A stretch of DNA of 64,000 nt from Massilia frigida (GCF_011682175.1 NZ_WHJG01000005.1:186001-250000), one strand, 5' to 3'; numbered from the stretch's first letter, positions 17,281 to 28,790 are shown. Program-made: numbers and translations. Notes: generated from the letters alone by a model not told the origin.

Positions 17281-18450
17281 GTGATCGATATCAAAACCTT
17301 CACGTTGGTCATGGCCGTGGGCAATATTGCCTTCGCCATGCTGATGGCAGGTTACGCGCGTTCCGGTACAGTCCATCCGGCCATGCGCAAGTGGAAGTGG
17401 GCCAAGCTGGTGCAGGGTGCGGCCAACCTGCTGGCCTACTTGCAGACCGACGGTGCGCCGCTGTGGATGGGCATGGGCGTGTCCACGGTGCTGATGCTGG
17501 GCATAGCGGTCGAAGCGGCCGCCTATTGCGATTTCCTGGGCTACCAGCGCTGGCGGCGCCTGCTGTATCCGTTCACGGCCATGGCGCTGCTGCTGTACCA
17601 TCTGGCGCCGCTGGGCGGCGCCGGCGCGCGCGAGCTGGGCGTGATGCTGTCGCTGATGATCGCCCTGTTCAGCGGGGCGATGGCGGCCGCGCTGCTGCGT
17701 CCGGGCCGCGCGGCCTCGGACCTGCAGCGCATCATCGGCGCCAACAACCTGGTGTTCTCGGTGGCGATGGCGCTGCGCGCCTGCTGCAGTTCCGCCGGCA
17801 TGGTGCTCGGCGGCGGTACGCCGGGCGTGCTGCAGAGTGTCGCGTACATCGCCGGCTACCTCCTGATGATCGTGAACGGCTTCGGCTTTCTGCTGCTGTG
17901 CAAGGAGAAGGACGACCGCGCGATGGCGCTGCTGGCCACCATCGACAGCCTCACGGGGCTGGTCAACCGGCGCGCGTTTTTCGAGCGGACCGCGAGTGCG
18001 CGCCTGCTCGCCGCGCGCCTTCGCAGCCCGGTCGCGCTGATGATGCTCGACCTGGATCACTTCAAGTGCCTGAACGACCGCTTCGGGCATGCCGCCGGCG
18101 ACGATGCGCTGTGCGTGTTCAGCGCCACCGCGCAGTCCACCTTGCGCGAGCATGACATCATGGGCCGGCTCGGTGGCGAGGAGTTTGCGCTGGTGATGCC
18201 GGGAACCTGCCTGACGGGCGCGTTGCAGGCGGCCGAACGGCTGCGCCTCGCGGTGCTCGCGGCGCGCTTGCCATCCCTGGAAGACGCGTATGCGATGACG
18301 GTCAGTATCGGGGTGGTATCGATCGAACAGGGCGAGCATATCAACGCGGCGCTGGCGCGCGCCGATCATGCGCTGTACGTGGCCAAGAGCGCGGGACGCA
18401 ACCGGGTCGAGGTGGGGCAGCCGGTGCGGCCGATACAGCAGTGCGCCTGA
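17281..18450 (+). CDS. Membrane-bound diguanylate cyclase
   Basis: A 389-residue protein with six or seven hydrophobic segments in the first ~205 residues, followed by a GGDEF domain. The active site reads GGEEF at 298-302, with RxxD ('REHD') five residues upstream as an inhibitory c-di-GMP site. 'DLDHFKCLNDRFGHAAGDDAL' is intact, so it should make c-di-GMP. The start is GTG at 17281, preceded by GAGGAA. The 234 bases upstream are A+T-richer than the genes and probably hold its promoter and that of the divergent cNMP-binding gene. A REP-like palindrome follows the stop. Confidence 0.9.
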   Translation: MIDIKTFTLVMAVGNIAFAMLMAGYARSGTVHPAMRKWKWAKLVQGAANLLAYLQTDGAPLWMGMGVSTVLMLGIAVEAAAYCDFLGYQRWRRLLYPFTAMALLLYHLAPLGGAGARELGVMLSLMIALFSGAMAAALLRPGRAASDLQRIIGANNLVFSVAMALRACCSSAGMVLGGGTPGVLQSVAYIAGYLLMIVNGFGFLLLCKEKDDRAMALLATIDSLTGLVNRRAFFERTASARLLAARLRSPVALMMLDLDHFKCLNDRFGHAAGDDALCVFSATAQSTLREHDIMGRLGGEEFALVMPGTCLTGALQAAERLRLAVLAARLPSLEDAYAMTVSIGVVSIEQGEHINAALARADHALYVAKSAGRNRVEVGQPVRPIQQCA

Positions 18451-18451
18451 C

Positions 18452-18487
18452 CCGCTGTCGGTTCTGGCAATGCCAGGAACGACGGGG
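18452..18487. repeat. REP-like palindrome, copy B
   Basis: The gap between the convergent diguanylate cyclase and ABC ATPase genes is almost entirely one imperfect palindrome: gtcggttctggcaa / tgccaggaacgac. It could work as a bidirectional transcript end, though it has no T run. Confidence 0.55.
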
Positions 18488-19117
18488 CTAGCGATCCAGA
18501 TCCAGCATCCGCTTCACCTCCACCAGCGGCTCCAGGTGACTGGTCAGCAGCACGCACGCATCCTGCCGTGCCCCGCGTTCGCCCAGCTGCCCGCGCAAGT
18601 ACTCCACGGCCGCCGCATCGAGTCCGTTGAACGGCTCGTCGAGCAGCAGCAAGCGCACCGGCAAGGCCAGCGCCAGCGACAGCTGCACCTTCTTGTGCTG
18701 CCCCAGGGACAAGGTCGACAGCGCCTGTTCCAGCGTGCCCGTGACCCCGAACGCGTCCAGCTGGCGCTCGACCTGGCGCGCTTCGGCATCCGGATACAGC
18801 GCCAGATGCAGGTCGAGGAATTCCTGCACGGTCAGCCACGGCAAGTCCGGCAAGTCGCCGCCGCAGTAAAACGTCGCCAGCCGGTAGGCCAGCGGCTGCG
18901 CCGCGCAATCGATGCCGCCCAGCCCGATGCTGCCGCGGTTGGGCGTGAGCGTGCCGGCCACCAGCTTGAGCAAGGTGGTCTTGCCCATGCCGTTGGCGCC
19001 GCGCAGCCAGGTGATGCCCGGCTCGATCGCCGCCGAAAAATCGCTGAACACCGGGCGCGTATCGAAATGAAAATGCAGCCCCTCGATGCGCAGCACCGGC
19101 TGCTGTTCTACTCCCAT
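18488..19117 (-). CDS. ABC transporter ATP-binding protein
   Basis: A 209-residue ATPase. Walker A is 'GANGMGKTTLL' (about 37-47), the signature is 'LSLGQHKKVQL' and Walker B is 'LLLLDEPFNGLD'. The signature LSLGQ departs from LSGGQ, and the short length is like CcmA-type single-domain ATPases of drug or haem exporters. It starts with ATG at 19117, ten bases inside the end of the permease gene, so the two are coupled and form one exporter. Confidence 0.9.
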   Translation of the reverse strand: MGVEQQPVLRIEGLHFHFDTRPVFSDFSAAIEPGITWLRGANGMGKTTLLKLVAGTLTPNRGSIGLGGIDCAAQPLAYRLATFYCGGDLPDLPWLTVQEFLDLHLALYPDAEARQVERQLDAFGVTGTLEQALSTLSLGQHKKVQLSLALALPVRLLLLDEPFNGLDAAAVEYLRGQLGERGARQDACVLLTSHLEPLVEVKRMLDLDR

Positions 19118-20193
19118 AATTCGCTCCCTACCGCAGTCAATACCAGAATCTGAACCGCCACCAGGCCGACCCGCCCGCGCGCTGTAAAACGCGGGATCGC
19201 CACCAGCAGCAGCTGGGCCACGCAGCCGAGGATCAGGTAGGCGCGGCCGGCCGGCCGTCCCCACAGGCCATGCGGCGCGCCGCCGGCGAACACGAGCGCC
19301 AGCACCAGCAGTGCGGGCAGCAGCGCAAACGCGCGCGCCGCCAGCGCCAGCGAACGCTCTTGCAGCGGCCAGGCCGCCATGAGCGGGCGCAGCGCGGCGA
19401 GCTGCTCGCGCACGGCCTTGTCGCCACGGTCGGTGAGCAGCACCATCAGCGCGCTGGTGGCCAGCGCCAGCAGCGCGCGCACGATGCCGGGCGGCGCCTG
19501 CATCCACGGCAGCGCCGCGCCCACGGCCGCTGCCAGCAACAGGGTTTGCTGGCGCCCGACCATGTTCTCGTTGCGCCAGAAGGGCAGCCAGAACAAGCGA
19601 TGCCACAGCATGAGCACGCGCGCACGCCAGTGGCGCGCCTGGTAGCGCACCGGCGGCGCTGCCAGGCGGCGCTGCCAGCGCGCGCTCGATGGGGCACGGC
19701 GCGCGCGCAGCGACAGCACCGCCACCGCGCAGGCATAGGTCAGCATCAGCGAGAACAGGGTACCGAGCACGCCGCGCACCGGCAGCAGCCAGTCGGGCCG
19801 CTGCCACAGCCAGACCGTCGCCGACACCGCGTACAGCAGCGCCAGCGGCCCGACCATCATGCCGGCCACCAGCGCGTCCGCCGCCAGTTGCGTGGCCGGC
19901 GGCACCGGCAGGCGGCGCACCCAGTACACCACGTCGAGCGGCAGCACGCGCTTGCGCAGCAGGACCGCCGGCAGGGCCATCGCCAGGCCGTGCGCAACGA
20001 GCAGGCCAAGCGCTTGCAGGGCGCTCTGGGAGGCGGCATACATGGGGGGCAGGGCGACCAGTGCGAACAGGCCGATGAGAACCTGGGCGAACACCAGCAG
20101 CATGATCTCGGCCGAGCTTTTCAGGCTGGCGGCAAAACGCTGGAACGCGTGGATGGCGAGGCGACGGCGAAACGTGACGTAGGCGTGGGCCAA
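19108..20193 (-). CDS. ABC transporter permease
   Basis: A protein of about 361 residues with eight or more hydrophobic segments, paired with the ATPase gene downstream that it overlaps by ten bases. I chose the TTG at 20193, which has GGAA at reasonable spacing. The open frame extends further up to 20337, but that extension translates the tRNA-Asp gene and its terminator and cannot be coding. A TTG at 20214 is an alternative. The substrate is unknown; the layout recalls two-gene ABC exporters whose permease has no clear family motif. Confidence 0.75.
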   Translation of the reverse strand: MAHAYVTFRRRLAIHAFQRFAASLKSSAEIMLLVFAQVLIGLFALVALPPMYAASQSALQALGLLVAHGLAMALPAVLLRKRVLPLDVVYWVRRLPVPPATQLAADALVAGMMVGPLALLYAVSATVWLWQRPDWLLPVRGVLGTLFSLMLTYACAVAVLSLRARRAPSSARWQRRLAAPPVRYQARHWRARVLMLWHRLFWLPFWRNENMVGRQQTLLLAAAVGAALPWMQAPPGIVRALLALATSALMVLLTDRGDKAVREQLAALRPLMAAWPLQERSLALAARAFALLPALLVLALVFAGGAPHGLWGRPAGRAYLILGCVAQLLLVAIPRFTARGRVGLVAVQILVLTAVGSELWE

Positions 20194-20220
20194 GGCGGTT
20201 CCGAAGGTGAACAAGAAAAG

Positions 20221-20254
20221 AGAAAAGAAAAAGGGCCCGACGAATCGGGCCCTT
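20221..20254 (-). terminator. Rho-independent terminator after tRNA-Asp
   Basis: On the minus strand the stem aagggcccga/tcgggccctt is followed by a T-rich run, ten bases beyond the tRNA. It should end the tRNA transcript before the ABC permease gene. Confidence 0.85.
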
Positions 20255-20263
20255 CTTTGATGC

Positions 20264-20340
20264 TGGCGGAGCGGACGGGACTCGAACCCGCGACCCCCGA
20301 CGTGACAGGCCGGTATTCTAACCAACTGAACTACCACTCC
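20264..20340 (-). tRNA. tRNA-Asp (anticodon GTC)
   Basis: A 77-base cloverleaf on the minus strand starts GGAGTGGTAG, with the D-arm 'AGTTCAGTTGGTTAGAATACC', anticodon loop 'CTGTCAC', T-arm 'GGGTTCGAGTCCC', and an encoded CCA end. It closely matches the E. coli tRNA-Asp. It is the second of two tRNAs in one transcript. Confidence 0.95.
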
Positions 20341-20388
20341 GTGTTACTCTGATCGGTACTGCTGATCATGATGCACCGTCTCTGATGG

Positions 20389-20464
20389 TGGTGGGTGCTG
20401 AGAGGCTCGAACTCCCGACCCGCGCCTTGTAAGGGCGCTGCTCTACCAACTGAGCTAAGCACCC
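20389..20464 (-). tRNA. tRNA-Val (anticodon TAC)
   Basis: A 76-base cloverleaf on the minus strand starts GGGTGCTTAG, with D-arm 'GCTCAGTTGGTAGAGC', anticodon loop 'CTTACAA', T-arm 'GGAGTTCGAGCCTC' and encoded CCA. It lies 48 bases before tRNA-Asp and is probably co-transcribed with it. Confidence 0.95.
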
Positions 20465-20621
20465 AAATTCGCTTACCTCAGAGACTGCATCCGACGTTTG
20501 TCACCACGTCTGAAGAGGCACGAATCATAGCTAGAGTTCGGAAAGTGCGCAAGGGGTTTTGTGAAAAAAGTAAAAAATCCAGCAAGATCGCCAGCGCCTC
20601 GTACCCCGGGTTACGGGCCGA

Positions 20622-22754
<2,133 letters not shown>

Positions 22755-22857
22755 GAACACTCCTGAAAGATACTTTTGTGTCAATATCATAGGCCGGCGA
22801 CCGCAAAAAACATAGCGATTTCGATGCGGTGTTATGACCGGCCCACCGAGGACCTTC

Positions 22858-24138
22858 ATGAACGATATCAACGCCCAGCGTGGCTTGCTCCTGCACCTGT
22901 TTCATAGCGCACTGGCGGCGGTCGATCCGCTTGCCGTGCTGGCACCCCACCTGCCGCCCGCGCCCAAGGGACGCACCATCGTCATCGGCGCCGGCAAGGC
23001 TGCCGCGCGCATGGCGCAGGCGGTCGAGCAGCACTGGCAGGGCGAGATCGCCGGCCTGGTCGTCACGCGCTACGGCCACGGGGCGCCGACCAGGCATATC
23101 GAGGTGATCGAAGCGGGCCATCCGGTGCCCGACGAGGCCAGCACCACGGCCGCGCAGCGCATGCTGGCCCTGGTGCGCGGCCTGGGCCAGGACGACCTGG
23201 TGCTGTGCCTCATGTCCGGCGGCGGCTCGGCGCTGCTGTCGCTGCCGGCGCCCGGCATCACGCTCGACGACAAGCGCGAACTGACGCGCCGTTTGCTGGC
23301 CAGCGGCGCGCCGATCGGCGAGATCAATTGCGTGCGGCGCCACCTGTCCGCGATCAAGGGAGGACGCCTGGCGCTGGCCTGCCATCCGGCGCGCGTGGTG
23401 ACGCTGGTGGTGTCCGACGTGCCGGGCGACGATCCGGCGGTGGTGGCGTCCGGGCCCACCATCCCCGATGGCAGCCGCGCCGCCGATGCGCTGGCGGTGC
23501 TGGGTAAATACGGCATCGCCATCCCGCCCGCGGTGCGCGCGGTGCTGGACGATGGTGCGCTGGCCGCGCCGGCGATCGACGATGCGCGCCTGCACGGCAA
23601 CCGGGCGGTCGTCATCGCCGGCGCCCAGCATGCGCTCGACGCGGCGGCCAGCGCGGCGCGTGCGGCCGGCTACACGCCGCTGATCCTGAGCGGGTGCATG
23701 GAGGGCGAGGCGCGCGACGTGGCCATCGTCCACGCCGGCATTGCGCGCCAGGTGGCCGCGTATGGGCAGCCGCTGCCCGCGCCGTGCGTGATCCTGTCGG
23801 GTGGCGAGACCACGGTCACGCTGCGCGGCGGCGGGCGGGGAGGGCGCAATGCGGAGTTTTTGCTGGCGCTCGCAATCGCGCTCAAAGGCATGGCGGGCGT
23901 GCATGCGATTGCGTGCGATACCGATGGCATCGACGGCACCGAAGACAACGCCGGGGCGCTGCTCGATCCGCAGTCACTGGCCCGCGCCGCGCTGGCCGGG
24001 GTGGATGCGAACGCGCGGCTGATTGACAACGATGGCTACGGCTTTTTTGCGGCGCTGGGCGACCTGGTGGTGACCGGGCCGACGCGCACCAACGTCAACG
24101 ACTTCCGCGCGATTCTGGTCGGGGCGCCGGCGGATTGA
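22858..24138 (+). CDS. Glycerate 2-kinase (type 2, MOFRL family)
   Basis: A 426-residue enzyme that phosphorylates D-glycerate to 2-phosphoglycerate. 'VIGAGKAAARMAQAVE', 'MSGGGSALLSLPA', 'INCVRRHLSAIKGGRLA' and, in the MOFRL C-terminal domain, 'LSGGETTVTLRG', 'GGRNAEFLL' and 'DTDGIDGTEDNAGA' are characteristic. The start at 22858 has GAGGA before it. It is divergent from the peptidase gene, which starts 104 bases away. The other genes of glyoxylate or tartrate breakdown are not in this window. Confidence 0.92.
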   Translation: MNDINAQRGLLLHLFHSALAAVDPLAVLAPHLPPAPKGRTIVIGAGKAAARMAQAVEQHWQGEIAGLVVTRYGHGAPTRHIEVIEAGHPVPDEASTTAAQRMLALVRGLGQDDLVLCLMSGGGSALLSLPAPGITLDDKRELTRRLLASGAPIGEINCVRRHLSAIKGGRLALACHPARVVTLVVSDVPGDDPAVVASGPTIPDGSRAADALAVLGKYGIAIPPAVRAVLDDGALAAPAIDDARLHGNRAVVIAGAQHALDAAASAARAAGYTPLILSGCMEGEARDVAIVHAGIARQVAAYGQPLPAPCVILSGGETTVTLRGGGRGGRNAEFLLALAIALKGMAGVHAIACDTDGIDGTEDNAGALLDPQSLARAALAGVDANARLIDNDGYGFFAALGDLVVTGPTRTNVNDFRAILVGAPAD

Positions 24139-24222
24139 TTACCTGGGAGGTAATCGCCACGCCGGCGCGGGCAGCCCACAATGGTTTCAACGTATCCCGC
24201 TGCCCAACCAAGGAGACCCGCC

Positions 24223-25059
24223 ATGACCCATTCCACCGCCCCCGGCTTTATCCGCACCACCGATGCCGTCGACTTGTTTTACCGCGACTGGGGCGTTGGC
24301 GCGCCGGTGCTGTTCGTGGGCGGCTGGTCGCTGCCGTCCGATGCATGGAACTACCAGATGATGGCGTTGTCACGGCAAGGACTGCGCTGCATTGCGTTCG
24401 ACCGGCGCGGACATGGCCGTTCCAGCGATCCGGGCAAGGGCTACGACTTCGATACCCTGGCCGGCGACCTGGCCGCCGTGATCGACACGCTCGACCTGCG
24501 CGGCGTGACGCTGGTCGCGCATTCAATGGGCTGCAATGAGGTGGTGCGCTATCTGAGCCGGTTTGGCAGCGCAAGGGTGGCGCGGATTGTGTTGATGGGA
24601 CCCATGACGCCGATGATCATGCGCGCTGACGATAATCCCGGGGGCCTCGATGGGGCGCTGTTCGAGGGTTTTCGCGAGCAGCAGCTGAACCGCGATTTCC
24701 CGCGCTGGATCGACGAGAACGCGGTGCCGTTCCTGACGCCGGATGCCTCGCAGGGAATGATCGGATGGCTGCGCCAGATGGCGCTGGCATGCTCGCACAA
24801 GGCGCTGCACGATTGCCACGTGGCGGTTCAGCATGCGGACATGCGCGCGGAGCTGGCGCGGGTGGAGGTACCGGCCTTGATTATCGCGGGGGCGCTCGAT
24901 GTCAGTGCGCCGCTGGCGCTGACCGCGCAGCCCACTGCGGCCTTGATAAATGGGGCGCGCCTGGCGGTGTACGATGACGCGGCGCACGGGATGTTCGTGA
25001 CGCATGCGGAGCGGGTGAATGCGGATTTGATGGGGTTTATCGGTGCTGCGGGGCGCTGA
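24223..25059 (+). CDS. Alpha/beta hydrolase (haloperoxidase-like)
   Basis: A 278-residue hydrolase. The nucleophile elbow is 'AHSMG' (Ser about 98), the acid is Asp in 'AGALDVSAP', and the His is in 'DAAHGMF'. 'FDRRGHGRSSDPGKGYDF' is the usual loop of the non-haem chloroperoxidase/epoxide hydrolase-like group. Substrate unknown. The ATG at 24223 follows AAGGAG. A REP-like palindrome follows the stop, so it looks monocistronic. Confidence 0.88.
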   Translation: MTHSTAPGFIRTTDAVDLFYRDWGVGAPVLFVGGWSLPSDAWNYQMMALSRQGLRCIAFDRRGHGRSSDPGKGYDFDTLAGDLAAVIDTLDLRGVTLVAHSMGCNEVVRYLSRFGSARVARIVLMGPMTPMIMRADDNPGGLDGALFEGFREQQLNRDFPRWIDENAVPFLTPDASQGMIGWLRQMALACSHKALHDCHVAVQHADMRAELARVEVPALIIAGALDVSAPLALTAQPTAALINGARLAVYDDAAHGMFVTHAERVNADLMGFIGAAGR

Positions 25060-25065
25060 TTTGCT

Positions 25066-25150
25066 GTCCCGTAGTTCCCGCCCCCGCGCCCGCCCCCGTC
25101 GTCTCTGGCATTGCCAGAACCGACGGGGGCGGGAGGCGGGAACGACGGAG
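25066..25150. repeat. REP-like palindrome, copy C
   Basis: A long inverted repeat, cgtagttcccgcc...ggcgggaacgacg, encloses an inner palindrome built on ccccgtcgtctctggcatt/gccagaaccgacgggg. It fills most of the gap before the XRE regulator gene. Confidence 0.6.
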
Positions 25151-25207
25151 CGGGGGGAGCGACGGCTTTTAGCGAGATATTTCAATGCGGCTGAACAGGA
25201 AAACGCC

Positions 25208-26083
25208 ATGACAACACCTAGCCAATCGACCCCCTCGCGCGATCAGTACTTCGGTGATTTTTCAGCGGCGCTGCGCTACTGGCGCGGCAAGCGTGGCTAC
25301 AGCCAGCTGCATCTGTCCACCGTCAGCGAGGTCTCGCAGCGCCACATCAGCTTCCTCGAAAGCGGGCGCGCGCATCCCAGCAAGGAACTGATCCTCAAGC
25401 TCGGCGTCGCGCTCGACGTGCCGCTCAGGCAGCGCAACATCATGCTGCTGGCCGCCGGCTTCGCTCCCGCCTATCAGGAACGTACGCTGTCCGACCCCGA
25501 ACTGGCTCCGGTGCGGCAAGCGCTCGACTTCATGCTGGCGCAGCAGGCGCCGTATCCGGCGCTGGTGGTCGACCGCCTGTGGCATCTCCAGCTCCACAAC
25601 GAACCCGCCGCCTCGCTCTTCGGCTGGCTGCTCGGCCTGCCCGCCGGCCAGGCCATTCCCGGCAACGGCGCCGTCAACGTGCTCAAGCTGATGCTCGACC
25701 CGGCCGGCCTGCGCCAGTATCTGGTCAACTGGGAAGCCGTGTGCGCCGACGCGCTGCACTGGATCCAGCGCGAAGCCATGGGCGACGGCCCCGGCAGCGA
25801 AGCGGCCGCCCTGCTGGCCGAACTGGCCGCCTTGCCCGGTATCGATACCATCGGCACGGCCGCCCACGCGCCCAACCTCGACCGGCGCGCGCTGCCCTTC
25901 CTGCCGCTGACGATCCGCAAGGATGAGGTGCAACTGAACCTGTTTACCACCATCACCACCATGGGCACGCCGCACGATGTCACGGTGCATGAATTGCGGA
26001 TCGAATCGTTCTTTCCCGCCGATGAAGCCAGCAAAGCGTGGTTTGTTGCAAAAAATGTTGCGTTAAGGTCACTCAGGACTTGA
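25208..26083 (+). CDS. XRE/MmyB-type transcriptional regulator
   Basis: A 291-residue regulator. A helix-turn-helix of XRE type lies at about 15-72 ('QLHLSTVSEVSQRHISFLESGRAHPSKELILKL' in outline), followed by a C-terminal MmyB-like ligand-binding domain of about 180 residues with 'VVDRLWHLQLHNEPAASLFGW'. Such proteins often bind fatty acids or similar small hydrophobic molecules. The ATG at 25208 is chosen since the earlier open frame runs through a palindrome. It lies just before a TonB-dependent receptor gene on the same strand, which it may control. Confidence 0.88.
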   Translation: MTTPSQSTPSRDQYFGDFSAALRYWRGKRGYSQLHLSTVSEVSQRHISFLESGRAHPSKELILKLGVALDVPLRQRNIMLLAAGFAPAYQERTLSDPELAPVRQALDFMLAQQAPYPALVVDRLWHLQLHNEPAASLFGWLLGLPAGQAIPGNGAVNVLKLMLDPAGLRQYLVNWEAVCADALHWIQREAMGDGPGSEAAALLAELAALPGIDTIGTAAHAPNLDRRALPFLPLTIRKDEVQLNLFTTITTMGTPHDVTVHELRIESFFPADEASKAWFVAKNVALRSLRT

Positions 26084-26291
26084 ACTTCCTTGCCATTCAC
26101 AGCGGTGATGACAGAAAATACCGGCTTCAGACATACCAGGTCGGCAACCTATAGACATCGACAAGATGCAGTGCCGACGGCGTCCATCGCCGCGCGCGTT
26201 TGCTGCATGCGAGAACGTCCAGAAAAAGAGTAGAGCAGGAGACAAGAATACCTTCGTCGTACGCTTCATCAACTTTTTCCAGGGAACTCGA

Positions 26292-28499
26292 ATGATCAAG
26301 ATGTCCAAGATGCACAAGCGCGTTATCGGCGCACACGGCGCCGTGCTGGCCCTGACCGCACTGCTGCCGATCGCGTCGGCCATGGCCCAGGCCCAGGCGG
26401 CTCCGGAACTGCAAACCGTCACCGTGACCGCCCAGCGCCGTACCGAGAATATCAAGGAAGTGCCGGTCTCCGTCAGCCTGCTCAAGGACGAGAAGCTCGA
26501 CGTGATCGTTTCCGGCGGCCAGGATATTCGCGTGCTGGCCGGCAAAGTGCCGAGCCTGAACGTGGAATCGTCGAACGGCCGCACCTTCCCGCGCTTTTAC
26601 ATCCGCGGTTACGGCAATACCGACTTCAACACCTTCGCATCGCAGCCGGTGTCGCTGATCTACGACGATGTCGTGCAAGAGAATCCGATCCTGAAAGGCT
26701 TCCCGATTTTCGACCTGGCCGGCGTGGAAGTGCTGCGTGGCCCGCAGGGCACCCTGTTCGGCCGCAACACCCCGGCTGGCGTGGTCAAGTTTGAATCCGA
26801 AAAGCCGAAGCTCGATAAATTCGGCGGCTACTACAACGCGTCCGTCGCGACCCACAACACGGTCAACCTCGACGGCGCCGTGAACGTTCCGCTGAGCAAA
26901 GAATGGGCAGCGCGCTTCTCGACCCTGCGCCAGCACCGCGACGATTTCGTCGACAACACCTTCACCGGCCAGGACAAGGCGCTCGAAGGCTACAACGAGC
27001 ACGCCGAACGCCTGCAAGTGCTGTACAACCCGGGCGCCGGCTTCAATGCCCTGTTCAATGTGCACCAGCGCTCGACCACGGGCAGCTCGCGCTTGTTCCG
27101 CGCCAATATCATCAAAAAAGGCACGAACCAGCTGGTTGACGGCTTCGACGCCGACCAGATCGCCAACAACGGCCTGAACTTCCAGGCCCTGCGCACCAAC
27201 GGCGCCAATGTGCGCCTGTCGTGGGACCTGGGCGCGCTCAAGCTGTACTCGATCACGGGCTACGAAGGCGTGGACCACTACCTGAGCCGTGGCGACATCG
27301 ATGGCGGCGTACCGGCCGGCCCGGGCATGATCCCGTTCCAGGTTGAAACCGCCGGCGGCATCGCCGATGTCAAGCAATACAGCCAGGAATTCCGGGTCGA
27401 GTCCAAGAACAGCGGTCCGATCAACTGGCAGGCTGGCGTGTACTACTACAACGAAGACGCCAACGGTTTCAGCAACAACTACAACAGCACGACCGGCGCG
27501 CAAACTTCGCACCTGGCCAGCCACCAGAAGAATACCGCCTGGGCGGCCTTCGGTTCGGTCAACTACGCCATCAGCGATGCCTTCACGGTACGCGGCGGCT
27601 TGCGCTACACCAACGACAAGAAAGATTTCAATACCGTGTCGGCGATCAATGTGGCGCAGATCGGACCGGCTGCGGTCGGCGAGAGCAGCAACAAGGCCAA
27701 CTGGGACTTGAGCGGCACCTACAAGCTGAACAAGGATGTCAATGTGTACGCCCGCATGGCCACCGGTTTCCGCGCGCCGAGTATCGCAACGGCCTCGGCA
27801 TCGGTGCCGATCACCGTGGCCGCCGCCGAGACCATCACCTCGGTGGAAGCGGGCGTGAAAGCCGACTTGCTGAACCGGCGCGCGCGCGTGGCCTTCAGCC
27901 TGTACGACTACCGGGTCAAGAACCAGCAGCTCACTGTGGTTGGCGGCAACTCCAACGTCAACCGCCTGATCAACGCGGCCAAGACCAACGGCCGTGGCGC
28001 CGAGCTCGATTTTGAGGGCTTTGTCACCAGTAACTTCAAGGTATCGGCCGGCGGCAGCTATAACTTCACTGAAATCCGCGACGGCAGCTTGTCGGTCAAC
28101 AAGTGCGCGCAGTGCACGATCACCAATCCGGTCAATGCGGCCGGGCGTGTCGTCATCGACGGCAATCCATTGCCGCAGGCACCGAAGTGGATCGTGAACG
28201 GCACCGCGCGCTACTCGATGGAAGTGGGCGAAGGCCAACTGTTCGTGTTCACCGACTGGGCGTACCGCAGCAAGATCAATTTCTTCCTGTACGAAGCGAA
28301 GGAATTCACCGGCAAGCCGCTGGTCGAAGGCGGCCTGCGCGTGGGCTATACCTGGGATGGCGGCAAGTATGAAGTGGCCGCGTATGGCCGCAATATCACC
28401 GGTACCGAGCGCATTGTCGGCGGCATCGACTTCAACAACCTGACCGGCTTTACCAACGAGCCGCGCCTGTGGGGCGTGCAGTTCAAGGGCAACTTCTAA
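26292..28499 (+). CDS. TonB-dependent outer membrane receptor
   Basis: A 735-residue receptor. A signal peptide (cleavage near 'SAMAQA') is followed by a TonB box-like 'LQTVTVTAQRR', a plug domain with 'RFYIRGYGN' and 'VEVLRGPQGTLFGRNTPAGVV', and a beta-barrel ending in an aromatic residue ('VQFKGNF'). This is the FecA/CirA-like or xenobiotic-uptake TBDT type; the ligand is unknown. The ATG at 26292 has AGGGA upstream. There are no ExbB/TonB genes nearby. A perfect terminator follows. Confidence 0.9.
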   Translation: MIKMSKMHKRVIGAHGAVLALTALLPIASAMAQAQAAPELQTVTVTAQRRTENIKEVPVSVSLLKDEKLDVIVSGGQDIRVLAGKVPSLNVESSNGRTFPRFYIRGYGNTDFNTFASQPVSLIYDDVVQENPILKGFPIFDLAGVEVLRGPQGTLFGRNTPAGVVKFESEKPKLDKFGGYYNASVATHNTVNLDGAVNVPLSKEWAARFSTLRQHRDDFVDNTFTGQDKALEGYNEHAERLQVLYNPGAGFNALFNVHQRSTTGSSRLFRANIIKKGTNQLVDGFDADQIANNGLNFQALRTNGANVRLSWDLGALKLYSITGYEGVDHYLSRGDIDGGVPAGPGMIPFQVETAGGIADVKQYSQEFRVESKNSGPINWQAGVYYYNEDANGFSNNYNSTTGAQTSHLASHQKNTAWAAFGSVNYAISDAFTVRGGLRYTNDKKDFNTVSAINVAQIGPAAVGESSNKANWDLSGTYKLNKDVNVYARMATGFRAPSIATASASVPITVAAAETITSVEAGVKADLLNRRARVAFSLYDYRVKNQQLTVVGGNSNVNRLINAAKTNGRGAELDFEGFVTSNFKVSAGGSYNFTEIRDGSLSVNKCAQCTITNPVNAAGRVVIDGNPLPQAPKWIVNGTARYSMEVGEGQLFVFTDWAYRSKINFFLYEAKEFTGKPLVEGGLRVGYTWDGGKYEVAAYGRNITGTERIVGGIDFNNLTGFTNEPRLWGVQFKGNF

Positions 28500-28514
28500 A
28501 AGCTGCCTGGCAGT

Positions 28515-28545
28515 AAAAAAGCCGCGAGCGATCGCGGCTTTTTTT
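28515..28545 (+). terminator. Rho-independent terminator after the TonB receptor gene
   Basis: The stem gccgcga/tcgcggc with a GCGA loop is preceded by six A and followed by seven T. Confidence 0.92.
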
Positions 28546-28790
28546 CGCCCGCGGCTCCCATCATGATGAGCTCGTGGGCCAGACATATGACCGCCACCTC
28601 AGACAATACTTACCTTAGATAGGATGATTTCTTGCCCAGCTGTCAGCTCGAAGGTTGAGCTGAAGTAGGCCGGTGGCAGGTCAGCATGTCGGACATGACG
28701 CCGACATGCAGGATGAGCTTGTGCGTGAACGTCCCCGTTTTTCATGCCAAGGGCTTGCCGCACGAGGGAATACAAAGTGAAAAAAACTTT

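Noticed and set aside
20194-20337. Upstream extension of the ABC permease frame
   Set aside because: It translates the tRNA-Asp gene and its terminator, so the true start must lie downstream.
26127-28586. An 819-codon open frame on the minus strand opposite the TonB receptor
   Set aside because: Antisense shadow; it also reads through the receptor's terminator.
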